Below, one piece after another: positions 26,473 through 35,244 of a stretch of 35,244 bases of DNA. The notes beneath the pieces were generated by a model. It saw nothing but the letters and a program-made list of their open reading frames with translations, made no database searches and was not told the origin of the DNA. The translations under genes were made by a program, and so were the position numbers. Where the stretch lies: contig JAQWJV010000006.1 of NCBI GenBank assembly GCA_029248185.1, forward strand, positions 1-35,244, in the 5' to 3' direction. Source of the stretch: Flavobacteriaceae bacterium (GTDB lineage Bacteria; Bacteroidota; Bacteroidia; Flavobacteriales; Flavobacteriaceae). The first letter of the stretch is position 1. Each line of letters starts with the position of its first letter.

Positions 26473-27777
26473 GTGAAAGAAGAACACTCAAATAAATTGG
26501 ATATTGACTTCACTAAACTAGCAGGAAATAAAATCTTGTTAGCCCATAGTGGAGGACTTGATAGTAGTGTGTTGGCGCATCTTTTGTTGAAAGCCAAATG
26601 TAGCTTTTCAGTTGCACATTGTAATTTTCAACTCCGAGGCAGTGAGAGTGATACAGACGCTCATTTTGTTCAATCCTGGTGTCGTGATAACGCGATTCCA
26701 TTTTTTTCGGTTCGATTGAGTACAGAAGCACATAAGAATTATTACAAAAAAAGCACTCAAGTTGCGGCTAGAGACCTCCGATATGAATGGTTTAATGCAC
26801 TCATGAAAGGATATGGTTTTGATTTATTATTGACGGCACATCATCTTAATGATCAGTTGGAAACCTTCTTGATTAATGCTACACGGGGAACAGGTATTTC
26901 AGGTTTATTAGGAATTCAAGAACAAGACAGCCTATTGCGCCCTTTGCGATCCCTCCCCAAAAAAGAGCTCACTCAATATGCCCAAGCCCAGGGTATTTTG
27001 TGGCGCGAAGACCGCTCCAATGCAAGCGATGATTACCTTAGGAATGCTGTCAGACATCATGTGATTCCCGCATTAGAACAAGTAGTTCCCAACGCTTTGC
27101 AACATTTTAATTCTACTTTGGACCATCTTACTTTGGCAAATGATTTTATTCAAGAATCGTTAGAAGCGCTAAGGCAAAAGTTTTTTATAATTGAGGCTAA
27201 TCAGATTAAAATTGAGATAAAAGGTTTGTTAAAACTTCCTTCTTTAGCTTTTTGTGCGCATCATTGGTTTAGTCCCTATGGTTTCAATTCAAAAGAGGTC
27301 CTCAAACTTTTAAATGCTGAAAGCGGAAAAGTTATTACTTCAAAAACCCATCGTTTAATTCGCGATCGTTCTGATTTGATCTTAACTGAAAAACAAAGCC
27401 TAGAAAAAAGTCAGTACTCATTTGACCCTACGCAGTCAAATAGAGATCTGCCTATTCATTTAACATGTGAGGAAATAACACCAAATAAATCAACTGTTTG
27501 GGATTCCCATCAAGCTGCACTCGACAAAATGCTGTTAAAAAAACCACTTTCCCTGAGAAAATCCATTAAAGGCGACTATTTTTACCCCATTGGAATGAAA
27601 GGTAAAAAATTGCTAAGTAAATTTTTTAAGGATGAGAAATATTCTCTTTTGGAAAAAGAACAACAATGGCTTTTGTGTTCTGGAAATCAGATTGTTTGGG
27701 TGGTTGGAAAGCGTTGCGACAGAAGGTTTGCTGCGACAAAAAGCACGAAAGAGACCCTATTAATTACGGTAGTATGA
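26473..27777 (+). CDS. tilS: tRNA(Ile)-lysidine synthase
   Basis: Converts the wobble cytidine of the CAU-anticodon tRNA-Ile to lysidine so that it reads AUA; essential in most bacteria. The 434-residue protein has the PP-loop SGGLDS at 26-31 (LLAHSGGLDSSVLAHLLL), AHCNFQLRGSESD near 53, LLLTAHHLNDQLETFLINAT near 115, and the TilS C-terminal domain around 345-430 with KGDYFYPIGMKGKKLLSKFF. The start is GTG; no in-frame ATG fits. A TACCTTTG box ends 5 bases before the GTG, so a leaderless transcript is possible. It overlaps dsbD by ATGA. Confidence 0.93.
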   Translation: MKEEHSNKLDIDFTKLAGNKILLAHSGGLDSSVLAHLLLKAKCSFSVAHCNFQLRGSESDTDAHFVQSWCRDNAIPFFSVRLSTEAHKNYYKKSTQVAARDLRYEWFNALMKGYGFDLLLTAHHLNDQLETFLINATRGTGISGLLGIQEQDSLLRPLRSLPKKELTQYAQAQGILWREDRSNASDDYLRNAVRHHVIPALEQVVPNALQHFNSTLDHLTLANDFIQESLEALRQKFFIIEANQIKIEIKGLLKLPSLAFCAHHWFSPYGFNSKEVLKLLNAESGKVITSKTHRLIRDRSDLILTEKQSLEKSQYSFDPTQSNRDLPIHLTCEEITPNKSTVWDSHQAALDKMLLKKPLSLRKSIKGDYFYPIGMKGKKLLSKFFKDEKYSLLEKEQQWLLCSGNQIVWVVGKRCDRRFAATKSTKETLLITVV

Positions 27778-29750
27778 AATTGAAATGGATGTTGTTTTTT
27801 TTGTGGAGTTGTATGCTCAGCGCACAATTAGAAAAAGAGCCTGTGATCTGGGAGGCACAGTTAGAACAAAAAAATGAAAATCAGTATGTACTAATTTTCA
27901 AAGCTACTATAGCGCCTAACTGGCATTTATATTCCCAATTTTCAAGTGATCAAGGTGCTTTGCCCACGGAATTCCTCTTTGACTCCCAAGGGTATCGAAG
28001 AGTTGGAAAAGTGGAAGAGAGTCCCTCCATTACAGATTATGATGAAGTATTTGAAATGGACTTGACTTATTTCAACGATTCCGCAAGTTTTCGACAGGAA
28101 ATAGTCATAGAGGATGACTCTTTAAGTATGCTATCCGTTGAGGTTAACTATCAAGCCTGTGACGACAAGCTGTGTATTTTTAGATCCGAAACCTTTGATT
28201 TTTCACTCGACGGAAAAGAAGCCATCAGTACGCTGACCACCGATGCTCGAAGTCAAGCATTGTCCAAAGCCTTAAAACTGAATTTATCAAGCACCGAATT
28301 TTTAGAAACAGAACTTGTTAAGGGATCTTCAAAATCCAATTGGAATATTTTCTTTCTGGGTTTTATAGGAGGCCTCTTGGCCTTGCTAACACCTTGTGTT
28401 TTTCCAATGATTCCTCTGACGGTTTCATTTTTCTTGAAACAAGCAACGACCCGAAGTAAAGGTGTTTACAATGCCTTGTTGTATACTTTTTTCATCATAT
28501 TGATTTATGGTCTATTGAGTTTACCTTTTCACTTTTTAGACTCATTAAATCCTGAAATTTTAAATACGATTGCGACTAACGTTACCTTGAATTTGATCTT
28601 TTTTGGTGTGTTTGTGTTTTTTGCTTTTTCCTTTTTTGGATTTTATGAGTTGACGCTCCCTTCTGGATGGGGAAATAAATCAGATCAAGCCTCAGGTTTT
28701 AAAGGAGGTGTGGGAATCTTTTTTATGGCGCTGACTTTAGCTATTGTTTCTTTTTCATGTACCGGTCCTATTTTGGGATCTTTATTGGCGGGTTCCTTAA
28801 CTGCAGATGGCGGAGCCATGCAGTTAAGTACGGGGATGTTGGGTTTTGGAATTGCTTTAGGACTTCCTTTTGGTTTGTTTGCCTTATTTCCCAATACCCT
28901 GAAAGCCTTACCCAAATCGGGAGGATGGATGACTACTGTAAAAGTAGTTCTTGGATTTCTGGAATTGGCTTTGGCATTAAAATTTCTTTCTAATGCCGAC
29001 TTGGTTGCCCATTGGGATTTGCTGAAACGTGAGGTTTTTATCGGAATTTGGGCCCTGATTTCTTTCCTTTTAACCCTCTATCTTTTTGGAGTGATTCGTT
29101 TCAAACATGAAGTCAAACAAAAAGTAGGAGTTCCTAGATTACTTTTCGCAGGACTCAGTTTATTGTTTACTTCGTTCCTAGTAAATGGATTAATTTCAGA
29201 TGAAAATCAATTAAAAATATTGAGTGGTTTTCCACCTCCTGAGTTTTATAGTATTCATTCAACAGCCTCCGATTGCCCGTTGGGTCTGGAGTGCTATAAA
29301 GACTATGAAACAGGGCGCGAGAAGGCGATAGCGGCAAACAAACCCATATTATTGGACTTTACAGGATGGGCTTGTGTGAACTGTAGAAAGATGGAAGAAA
29401 ATGTCTGGTCTGATCCTGCAGTGTATAGTCTACTAAATGAAAATTACATCATTATTTCCCTCTATGTCGATGATCGGAAAGCCCTCGAAGAAGAGGCTCA
29501 GTTTAACTATCAATATCCCGACGGAAGAATCAAGGAAATCAATACCGTCGGAAAAAAATGGGCAACATTTCAGGCGATTAATTTTCAAACGGCTTCACAG
29601 CCTTTTTATGTACAAATGAATGCTGAGGGGAAAGTGTTGAACTCACCGATCCAATATACCGACATAGCTACATTTAAAGCATGGTTGGAGGCAGGATTGA
29701 AAAACAATACTGCAGCACCAGCGCCTAAGGCACAGTTTTTTACTTTTTAG
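27774..29750 (+). CDS. dsbD: Thiol:disulfide interchange protein DsbD
   Basis: Carries electrons from cytoplasmic thioredoxin across the inner membrane to periplasmic thiol proteins. The start is ATG 27774, overlapping the tilS stop (ATGA), giving 658 residues with a signal peptide ending CMLSAQ. The alpha domain (about 20-170) has a pair C129-x4-C134 (QACDDKLCIF), one residue tighter than the E. coli spacing. The eight-helix membrane domain has the two redox cysteines C208 (LTPCVFPMIPL) and C329 (FSCTGPILGSLL). The C-terminal thioredoxin-like domain has C534-V-N-C537 in DFTGWACVNCRKMEENVW. All three redox pairs are present. Its 3' end overlaps the convergent GH130 gene by 11 bases. Confidence 0.93.
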   Translation: MKLKWMLFFLWSCMLSAQLEKEPVIWEAQLEQKNENQYVLIFKATIAPNWHLYSQFSSDQGALPTEFLFDSQGYRRVGKVEESPSITDYDEVFEMDLTYFNDSASFRQEIVIEDDSLSMLSVEVNYQACDDKLCIFRSETFDFSLDGKEAISTLTTDARSQALSKALKLNLSSTEFLETELVKGSSKSNWNIFFLGFIGGLLALLTPCVFPMIPLTVSFFLKQATTRSKGVYNALLYTFFIILIYGLLSLPFHFLDSLNPEILNTIATNVTLNLIFFGVFVFFAFSFFGFYELTLPSGWGNKSDQASGFKGGVGIFFMALTLAIVSFSCTGPILGSLLAGSLTADGGAMQLSTGMLGFGIALGLPFGLFALFPNTLKALPKSGGWMTTVKVVLGFLELALALKFLSNADLVAHWDLLKREVFIGIWALISFLLTLYLFGVIRFKHEVKQKVGVPRLLFAGLSLLFTSFLVNGLISDENQLKILSGFPPPEFYSIHSTASDCPLGLECYKDYETGREKAIAANKPILLDFTGWACVNCRKMEENVWSDPAVYSLLNENYIIISLYVDDRKALEEEAQFNYQYPDGRIKEINTVGKKWATFQAINFQTASQPFYVQMNAEGKVLNSPIQYTDIATFKAWLEAGLKNNTAAPAPKAQFFTF

Positions 29751-30882
29751 AAGGGTCGTAAACAGCTACCGCAATTTTTGAGTCTGCCGTACCATAATAC
29801 AAAAACCACTTTTCTTTAAAAAAGACCAATCCCTCTACAAAGCATACTTCATTGACTTCTCCCACTTTCTCATAGTCTTTATCGGGGTAGATAAAATAGG
29901 AAGAGGTTCTGTCGATTAGTTTGTGAGGTTGGTTTTTATCAAATAACGCTTGTCCTGCGGCATAGGTGAATTTAGGTAAATCGGGATCATTAAAGTTTGC
30001 AGCATTGCTGGCATTATAAATTAAAACAATTCCTTTCTCAGTATAGAGGGCATAAGGTCCAGGTTCTACAAGGCGACTGTCAAAGAATCCTTTTCTTGGG
30101 TGTAAAACGGAAATCAGTGCTCCATTCTCCTCATTGATAGCTGCCTCCCAATGAATTAAATCGAGGGAGCTGGCCATGAAAAGTTGGGTGTCTCCAAAGT
30201 ACATCCAATAGCGGCCCTCAATTTTTTTGGCAACTTGCTGGTTGCCGATCTGTTCCGTAATGATGGCTCCAGACTTTGACCAATAGTCTTTGTATTTCTC
30301 TCCTTTCAAAACCGATCCATGTTTGGTCCAATGGATCAAATCAGGAGAAGATGCACTGCTTAAGCGGGCTGTTTTCCCATTGTAAGCCGTATAGGTCATA
30401 AGATAAGTACCTCCTTCGGTTTGTATAATTCTGGGGTCTTCTACACCATCAAAATAACAGGAAACACAGTCTAGGTTATAGGGTTCTCCTTCCACTTTTC
30501 TAAGATTCCATTCCATGGGTGTTTGTGCATCTTTTTCAGGAAAAAAAATAGGGTGCTCTTTTTTAGTGAAATTCATACCGTCTGTACTGATGGCCATTCC
30601 TATTCTGGAAGTACCCCATTCATCTTGTGCACGGTATAATAAAAAAACCGTATCATTTCTAACGATTGCTGCTGGATTTAGTACGTTTCGCTTTTCCCAA
30701 GCCACTTCTTTTTGGGTCATTGGATCAAGAAATTTTAATTCGGGCGAGGGTTTTAAAATGGGATTTAAAGAATCTACTTTTTCAAAAAAGGGAAAAGCCC
30801 AGTCTTTCTGATCCCGTTTTATTTCTATACTTGTGCATTGGACTAAACCAAAGCTGACTAAAATTATAAAGAGTAATCTCAT
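29740..30882 (-). CDS. GH130-like glycosidase lipoprotein
   Basis: 380 residues with a lipoprotein signal (FGLVQC, Cys16), so anchored at the cell envelope. The mature part has five-bladed beta-propeller repeats typical of GH130/GH43-like proteins: NPAAIVRNDTVFLLYRAQD, RIGMAISTDGMNF, GVEDPRIIQTEGGTYLMTY (the EDPR motif holds the family's catalytic Asp), SSASSPDLIHWTKHG, LVEPGPYALYTEKGIVLIYN, and FFKEKWFLYYGTADSKIAVA. GH130 enzymes cleave or phosphorolyse beta-mannosides. The lipoprotein form suggests hydrolysis outside the cytoplasm, because phosphorolysis needs internal phosphate use; that is inference. No polysaccharide utilisation locus surrounds it. Confidence 0.8.
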   Translation of the reverse strand: MRLLFIILVSFGLVQCTSIEIKRDQKDWAFPFFEKVDSLNPILKPSPELKFLDPMTQKEVAWEKRNVLNPAAIVRNDTVFLLYRAQDEWGTSRIGMAISTDGMNFTKKEHPIFFPEKDAQTPMEWNLRKVEGEPYNLDCVSCYFDGVEDPRIIQTEGGTYLMTYTAYNGKTARLSSASSPDLIHWTKHGSVLKGEKYKDYWSKSGAIITEQIGNQQVAKKIEGRYWMYFGDTQLFMASSLDLIHWEAAINEENGALISVLHPRKGFFDSRLVEPGPYALYTEKGIVLIYNASNAANFNDPDLPKFTYAAGQALFDKNQPHKLIDRTSSYFIYPDKDYEKVGEVNEVCFVEGLVFFKEKWFLYYGTADSKIAVAVYDPSKK

Positions 30883-30920
30883 AAGGTGTTTTTTAAGGTA
30901 TCAAATCCTATGAGTTAAAA

Positions 30921-31701
30921 TTAAGGCTTATTTTCGACAAAAGGAATTGTTTGTAAAATCAAGCTTAGAGCTTCCAAGCGGGCTTTGGTCTTGGTGTCTG
31001 CCTTGATGATATGCCATGGAGCAATTTCCGTATGGGTTTTTTGAAACATAGTTTCCTTGTATTGGGTGTATTGGTTCCAGAGGACCTGTGCTTTTAAATC
31101 AACAGGGGTAATTTTCCATTGCTTTAAAGGATTGTTTTTAATTTCTTCAAAGCGTTTTGCTTGTTCTTCTTTAGAAATTGAAAAATAGATTTTAATTAGA
31201 AAGGTTTCAGAATCAATCAACATTTTTTCAAATTCGTTGACTTGCCCCATGAAGCGATTGTATTGTTTTTCATTACAAAAACCATTGACCGGTTCTACTA
31301 CAGCTCGGTTATACCAACTGCGATCAAAGAAAACAATTTCTCCCGGTTTGGGTAATTGATGAATATACCGTTGAAAAAACCATTGTTTTTTTTTCATCCT
31401 CCGAGGGAATGTCTAGAGCCACAACATTGATGTGTCTTGGATTTAAATATTGAATGGCTCTTCGGATGGCGCCTCCTTTTCCAGCCGCATCTCTTCCCTC
31501 AAAAATAAGGACTACCTTTTTGTCATTTTTAATGACCCATTGTTGGAGTAGAATCAATTTACTTTGAAGATGTTTTAATTCATTTTCATAGTGAATTCGC
31601 TCTATGGTTTTGATTAGATCTACTTTTTTATTCCTAAGTAGAATTTTCATTCCAAGTTTGGAATTGACTAGATTAAGCTCAGAGGGGGTTATAGAGTACA
31701 T
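30921..31701 (-). pseudogene. ppk2: Polyphosphate kinase 2 gene, frameshifted at an A9 run
   Basis: Two overlapping frames together make one PPK2. The first (from 31701) carries the N-terminal helix QSKLILLQQWVIKND and Walker A EGRDAAGKGGAIRR, then continues to DIPSEDEKK and runs off into unrelated residues ending near 31324. The second (to 30921) picks up KKKQWFFQRYIHQLPKPG, Walker B FFDRSWYNRAVVEPVNGF, the lid SISKEEQAKRFEE and the C-terminus. The frames meet at nine A (31386-31394 on the complement). Eight A would give EDEKKQWFFQRY, matching NEESRQWYFRRY of the intact neighbour, and a 259-residue protein. It lies 3 bases after the intact ppk2, as a tandem duplicate. Sequencing error, true inactivation, slippage or phase variation are all possible. 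Confidence 0.88.
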
Positions 31702-31704
31702 AGG

Positions 31705-32553
31705 TTAAATATCGATTTGGACGATACCTCTGTGGTATCTTTGAATAATGTTGGGATCAGGAGAAGTTTCAATTCCACTTTCTCCTTTTTTGGGATAGTC
31801 AAATTGTGAGATAACATGACGAATACTTTCTAAACGAGCAGATTTTTTATTATTAGCCTTTACTATCACCCAGGGGCTAAAGGAAGTATGAGTTTTATTG
31901 AACATTTGTTCTTTGTACCGGGTATAATTATCCCAAAGCTGCTGACCCTTCAAGTCTACAGGACTCAATTTCCACTGTTTTAATTCGTTTTTAGCGCGTG
32001 ACTCAAAGCGTTTTTTTTGTTCCTCTTTAGAAATTGAGAACCAAAATTTAATCACTTTTACCTGGTCTTCATACAGCATATGTTCAAATTCAGGTACTTG
32101 AACCATGAATTTGTCATACTGCTCCTTGACACAAAACCCCATGACGGGCTCAACTACCGCTCGGTTATACCAACTACGATCAAAAAAAACCAATTCTCCT
32201 GCGTTGGGTAAAACTTTGATATAACGTCTAAAATACCATTGCCTGGATTCTTCATTAGTTGGTTTGTTTAAGGCGACCACCCTAGAGCTTCTTGGGTTTA
32301 GATGTTCAATAAAGCGTTTAATGCTTCCTCCTTTTCCAGAAGCATCTCTTCCTTCAAAAATGACAGCTACGCGTAATTGCTTTTTGTGAATCCACTGTTG
32401 TAAATTGACCAACTCACTTTGGAGTTTTTGTAACTCAATTTCATATTTAATTTGATCAAGAGCCTTGTCAATATTGATATTATTTTCATGCGCAAGGGCA
32501 ATTAGTTCTTTTCGTGTGGTAGCTTGCTGAAGGTGATCTGGGGTAAACGGCAT
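31705..32553 (-). CDS. ppk2: Polyphosphate kinase 2
   Basis: Transfers phosphate between inorganic polyphosphate and nucleotides. Starting at ATG 32553 (MPFTPDHLQQ) it has 282 residues; an in-frame TTG at 32625 would add 24 atypical residues. Walker A is EGRDASGKGGS (67-77), Walker B FFDRSWYNR (123-131) with the following AVVEPVMGFC, and lid-module ISKEEQKKRFESR near 180; the C-terminal W-x-x-V-x-A-N-x-K-K-x-A-R-L closes the fold. All PPK2 motifs are intact. Direction of reaction and nucleotide preference cannot be judged. It is followed 3 bases later by a second, frameshifted copy. Confidence 0.9.
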   Translation of the reverse strand: MPFTPDHLQQATTRKELIALAHENNINIDKALDQIKYEIELQKLQSELVNLQQWIHKKQLRVAVIFEGRDASGKGGSIKRFIEHLNPRSSRVVALNKPTNEESRQWYFRRYIKVLPNAGELVFFDRSWYNRAVVEPVMGFCVKEQYDKFMVQVPEFEHMLYEDQVKVIKFWFSISKEEQKKRFESRAKNELKQWKLSPVDLKGQQLWDNYTRYKEQMFNKTHTSFSPWVIVKANNKKSARLESIRHVISQFDYPKKGESGIETSPDPNIIQRYHRGIVQIDI

Positions 32554-32603
32554 TTGGGTTGACTTGAGATTGGGATGAAAAATGGGTTCCTTTGTTGAAC
32601 ACT

Positions 32604-32611
32604 CAAAAATA
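32604..32611 (-). promoter_or_regulatory. -7 box upstream of the ppk2 pair
   Basis: TATTTTTG on the minus strand matches TAnnTTTG, 50 bases before ATG 32553 and downstream of the alternative TTG 32625. If used, it supports the ATG start. Confidence 0.3.
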
Positions 32612-32711
32612 AACAATTTTGTCAATTTTATGGATTTCTAATATTTTAATCTGATGATTCATTTTTAAGGAATCGATATAAATTGTATTTTTAGTAAACC
32701 AAATCTTGTCT

Positions 32712-34247
32712 ATGTTAGTTTCCGTCTTTGGAAGTACTGTCTTTGGTGTAGAAGCCAATCTCATTACCATTGAAGTAAATATTGGTCAAGGTATTGGATA
32801 TCATCTTGTGGGTTTGCCCGATAATGCAGTAAAAGAAAGTAATTTTCGTATTGCTGCGGCTTTAACCAATATTGGTTACAAACTTCCAGGAAAGAAAATC
32901 ACAATCAATATGGCCCCTGCCGATATCCGCAAGGAAGGTTCGGCCTATGATTTGCCTTTGGCCATTGGAATTTTAGCCGCCTCAGGTCAAATTGAAGCGG
33001 TAGGTTTGGAGCGTTATTTAATTATGGGAGAATTGTCTTTGGATGGAAGTATACGTCCCATTCGAGGGGCATTACCGATTGCTATTCAGGCTCTAAATGA
33101 TGGTTTTAAGGGTTTTATTTTGCCAAAAGAAAATGCCAATGAAGCCGCGATAGTAAAAGATTTACAGGTCTATGGCGTTGAACATTTGCGGGAGGTGATT
33201 CAATTTTTCAAGGACACGACTAGTCTGGAAGCTGTGGAGGTCGATACACGAAAAATTTTTCAAGAACAGTTAAAATATCCAGAGCATGATTTCTCTGATG
33301 TAAAAGGACAAGAGGGCATTAAACGTTGTATGGAAATTGCTGCTGCGGGAGGACATAATATTATCCTTATTGGACCTCCGGGTGCAGGTAAAACCATGTT
33401 GGCAAAGCGCTTACCCAGTATTTTACCCCCCATGAGTTTGAAAGAAGCCTTAGAGACGACTAAAATCCATTCGGTAATGGGAAAAGTTAAAAACAAAGGT
33501 TTGATCAGTGTTCGACCTTTTCGTTCTCCCCACCATACAATTAGTGATGTTGCTTTAGTTGGAGGGGGAGCTTATCCTCAGCCTGGGGAGATTTCCATGA
33601 CGCACAATGGTGTTTTGTTTTTGGATGAATTACCCGAGTTTAAACGGGGTGCCTTGGAAGTCATGCGGCAGCCTTTGGAAGATCGTGAAGTGACTATTTC
33701 TAGAGCTAAGTTTACCGTTACTTACCCTGCTTCTTTTATGTTGGTGGCCAGTATGAATCCTAGCCCCTCAGGATTTTTTAATGATCCTCAATCCAAGTTA
33801 GGCCCATCTCCAATGGAGATGCAGCGGTATTTAGGGAAGCTCTCGGGACCCTTATTAGACCGAATTGATATTCACATAGAAGTGGAAGCGGTTCCTTTTG
33901 AAAAACTAGCCGATCGAACTCCAGCTGAATCTTCAGAGACCATCAGAGCAAGAGTTTCTGCTGCAAGAGCAATACAACAAGAACGGTTTAAATCATTGGA
34001 AAATATCCATTATAATGCACAGATGAATTCCAGACAAATACGAAAACATTGTGTTTTGGACCCGGTCTCTACTCAGTTGTTAAAAAGTGCGATGGAGCGA
34101 TTATCCCTTTCTGCCCGTGCCTATGATCGTATTTTAAAAGTAGCCCGAACTATAGCCGATTTGGAAGGGGAGAAGAACCTAAGTCAACATCACATTGCTG
34201 AAGCCATACAATATAGAAGTTTGGATCGTGAGGGTTGGTTGGGGTGA
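32712..34247 (+). CDS. comM: YifB/ComM family Mg chelatase-like AAA+ ATPase
   Basis: A 511-residue AAA+ protein; ComM of Vibrio is a hexameric helicase that promotes branch migration during natural transformation. ATG 32712 ([23 protein letters not shown]) fits the family start better than the in-frame TTG 32706. The N-terminal LonC-like domain runs to about 180. Walker A GPPGAGKT is at 221-228, Walker [24 protein letters not shown] near 305, and sensor-type [13 protein letters not shown] plus [14 protein letters not shown] near 385. The cysteine pairs some homologues have in the NP-x-P-x-G insertion are serines or other residues here, as I recall for Bacteroidota. It is convergent with the TPR-like gene, one base apart. 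Confidence 0.92.
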   Translation: MLVSVFGSTVFGVEANLITIEVNIGQGIGYHLVGLPDNAVKESNFRIAAALTNIGYKLPGKKITINMAPADIRKEGSAYDLPLAIGILAASGQIEAVGLERYLIMGELSLDGSIRPIRGALPIAIQALNDGFKGFILPKENANEAAIVKDLQVYGVEHLREVIQFFKDTTSLEAVEVDTRKIFQEQLKYPEHDFSDVKGQEGIKRCMEIAAAGGHNIILIGPPGAGKTMLAKRLPSILPPMSLKEALETTKIHSVMGKVKNKGLISVRPFRSPHHTISDVALVGGGAYPQPGEISMTHNGVLFLDELPEFKRGALEVMRQPLEDREVTISRAKFTVTYPASFMLVASMNPSPSGFFNDPQSKLGPSPMEMQRYLGKLSGPLLDRIDIHIEVEAVPFEKLADRTPAESSETIRARVSAARAIQQERFKSLENIHYNAQMNSRQIRKHCVLDPVSTQLLKSAMERLSLSARAYDRILKVARTIADLEGEKNLSQHHIAEAIQYRSLDREGWLG

Positions 34248-34248
34248 A

Positions 34249-34974
34249 TTACAGTTTAGTTAGGTTTTTTAGTTGCTTGTTTTTTGGAAATAAAGCCAAG
34301 CCCTCTGCCAGGTATTTTTTGGCCAAACTGTCTTTTTCTTCTTTTATGTAGTGATTTACCAAAAGCACATAAACACTGTCTTTTCCCCAAGTTGGTTGAT
34401 TTTCCTCCATACTGTTTTCACTCATAGCAAGTGCTTGTTTGAGATTGACCTCTACTTGGGTTCCCCCACCAAAAACTTTTGGAGTGTAAAAGTTATTTAT
34501 AGCTAAAGCGTAATAGGCACGTAAATTGTTGGAATCAAGGCTTAGTGCAGTTTCAGCATAGTTGTGTGAATCTTGTCCCAGCCCCATCATGGCAAAATAG
34601 CTTTTAAAACGGATACTATATCCAGTTTGAATTGAGAGTAAGGCTAAGCTTTCTGAGTCTTTCAGCGAGGGTTTTAATAGTGAAATCGCAGCATCAATAT
34701 ACGATTCAGCTTGTTTCTTTTTTTGATTGATTTCAGCGGCCAAAAGAGCTTGGTGATAACGGGTATAAGAAAGCCAATATCGAGTTGATACGGTATCATT
34801 TTCATCAAAAGTAAGTGTTAAGGTTTCCGCTATTTTCTCTAAAGCGTCTTCACTTTCATTTTCAATACAGTAGAGGAACGCTTTTTCAATTTTTTCTTGC
34901 AGTCCCTCTTTTTGCTGTTTTTGAGCCTGCATACTCATAATTGAAAAACTCAGAAGTAGAACAATAGCTTTCAT
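34249..34974 (-). CDS. Secreted TPR-like protein of unknown function
   Basis: 241 residues with a signal peptide (about 1-18, MSMQAQ). The mature chain is helical with TPR-like pairs: SYIDAAISLLKPSLKDSES, YAETALSLDSNNLRAYYALA, VNLKQALAMSENS and YLAEGLALFPKNKQLKN. It is likely periplasmic or outer-membrane-associated. Its ATG overlaps the stop of the winged-helix regulator gene by 4 bases, so the two are translationally coupled. The function is not recognised. Pairs of such a regulator and a TPR protein are common in Bacteroidota in my recollection. Confidence 0.75.
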   Translation of the reverse strand: MKAIVLLLSFSIMSMQAQKQQKEGLQEKIEKAFLYCIENESEDALEKIAETLTLTFDENDTVSTRYWLSYTRYHQALLAAEINQKKKQAESYIDAAISLLKPSLKDSESLALLSIQTGYSIRFKSYFAMMGLGQDSHNYAETALSLDSNNLRAYYALAINNFYTPKVFGGGTQVEVNLKQALAMSENSMEENQPTWGKDSVYVLLVNHYIKEEKDSLAKKYLAEGLALFPKNKQLKNLTKL

Positions 34975-35244
34975 GACGGTGGCTTAAAAATGTATTTTTT
35001 TAGTGCTTTTACGTACTCTTCAAAGGCTTTTATTCCTTTTTTTGTTAAGCGAACTTGAGTTAGTGGATAATTATCCAAAAAACTTTTCTCGATGCGAAGA
35101 TAGCCCGCTTCTTCCAGTTTTTTGAGTTGAACACTAATATTTCCCGATGTAGCGGCTGTATCACTCTTTAATTCCTTAAAACTTGCTTTGGAATGGGTCA
35201 TCAAATAGGATACGATTGCCAGACGTAAGGGCGCGTGCAATAAG
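34971..35244 (-). CDS. Winged-helix transcriptional regulator (partial, 5' end outside window)
   Basis: At least 89 residues with a winged helix-turn-helix: LRLAIVSYLMTHSKASFKELKSDT, recognition helix TSGNISVQLKKLEEAGYLRIEK, wing PLTQVRLTKKGIKAFEEYV. The arrangement fits the small MarR/ArsR-like family of Bacteroidota regulators without sensor domains. An apparent TTG start at 35240 is not trusted, because the frame stays open to the window edge (Leu-Leu-His-Ala-Pro) and homologues have about 10 more N-terminal residues. It is coupled by a 4-base overlap to the TPR-like gene. The target is unknown. Confidence 0.85.
   Translation of the reverse strand, partial: LLHAPLRLAIVSYLMTHSKASFKELKSDTAATSGNISVQLKKLEEAGYLRIEKSFLDNYPLTQVRLTKKGIKAFEEYVKALKKYIFKPPS

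Noticed and set aside
27666-27773. 36-residue N-terminal extension of DsbD inside tilS
   Set aside because: ATG 27774 gives a proper signal peptide and an ATGA overlap with the tilS stop.
33740-33850. Loss of Zn-type cysteines in the ComM NP-x-P-x-G insertion
   Set aside because: Variation here is common, and the serine form appears normal for Bacteroidota and Enterobacteria, so it is not a novelty.

Overview
The window looks like a chromosomal segment of a marine-type member of the Flavobacteriaceae (phylum Bacteroidota). The evidence is AT-rich DNA, starts without Shine-Dalgarno sequences, promoters fitting the Bacteroidota TTG / TAnnTTTG pattern, and an arginine pathway that uses acylated intermediates (an ArgF' type carbamoyltransferase). 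No insertion sequence, prophage, CRISPR array or integrase is visible. Most of it is core metabolism and envelope biology.

Layout. A tRNA-Ser(UGA) gene with its own terminator (minus strand, 131-280) precedes a TauE/SafE-type permease. From 6684 down to 1122 a minus-strand operon runs ftsK, a LolA-like carrier, an LptF/LptG-type permease, and a RibB protein whose GTP-cyclohydrolase-like tail has lost its metal ligands. katG stands alone and shares a bidirectional terminator with the convergent nhaC. Then comes a minus-strand group: two tandem paralogous secreted proteins of unknown function, a DUF2059 protein and an O-methyltransferase-like enzyme. lpdA has a clear promoter containing an inverted repeat. 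After it lie a decayed DUF4377 lipoprotein gene, a membrane acyltransferase and a Tat-exported Gfo/Idh/MocA oxidoreductase.

The centrepiece is a nine-gene arginine operon read from 26210 down to 17430: GNAT acetyltransferase, argG, argC, proC, argD, argF', argB, argE, argH. Junctions are overlapping or separated by about 11 bases at most. The genes cover acylglutamate phosphorylation (ArgB), reduction (ArgC), transamination (ArgD), carbamoylation of the acylated ornithine (ArgF'), deacylation (ArgE) and the argininosuccinate steps (ArgG, ArgH). No classical argA or argJ is present, so the GNAT protein is the natural candidate for making the acylglutamate. Ahead of the operon I found an unlisted 27-codon ORF whose last ten codons hold three arginine codons (one CGC, then CGT CGC) and run into a CCCC-GTA-GGGG hairpin. 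It is a candidate arginine leader peptide, possibly on a nearly leaderless transcript.

The right part holds tilS overlapping dsbD, a GH130-type lipoprotein glycosidase, and two tandem polyphosphate kinase 2 genes. One of these is intact; the other is split by a +1 frameshift in a run of nine A. It ends with a YifB/ComM ATPase, a TPR-like secreted protein and a winged-helix regulator cut by the window edge. The findings most worth checking are the arg leader peptide, the A9 frameshift in ppk2, the metal-less GTP cyclohydrolase tail, the unusual Ser at the specificity position of ArgF', and the cysteine-tailed GNAT protein.
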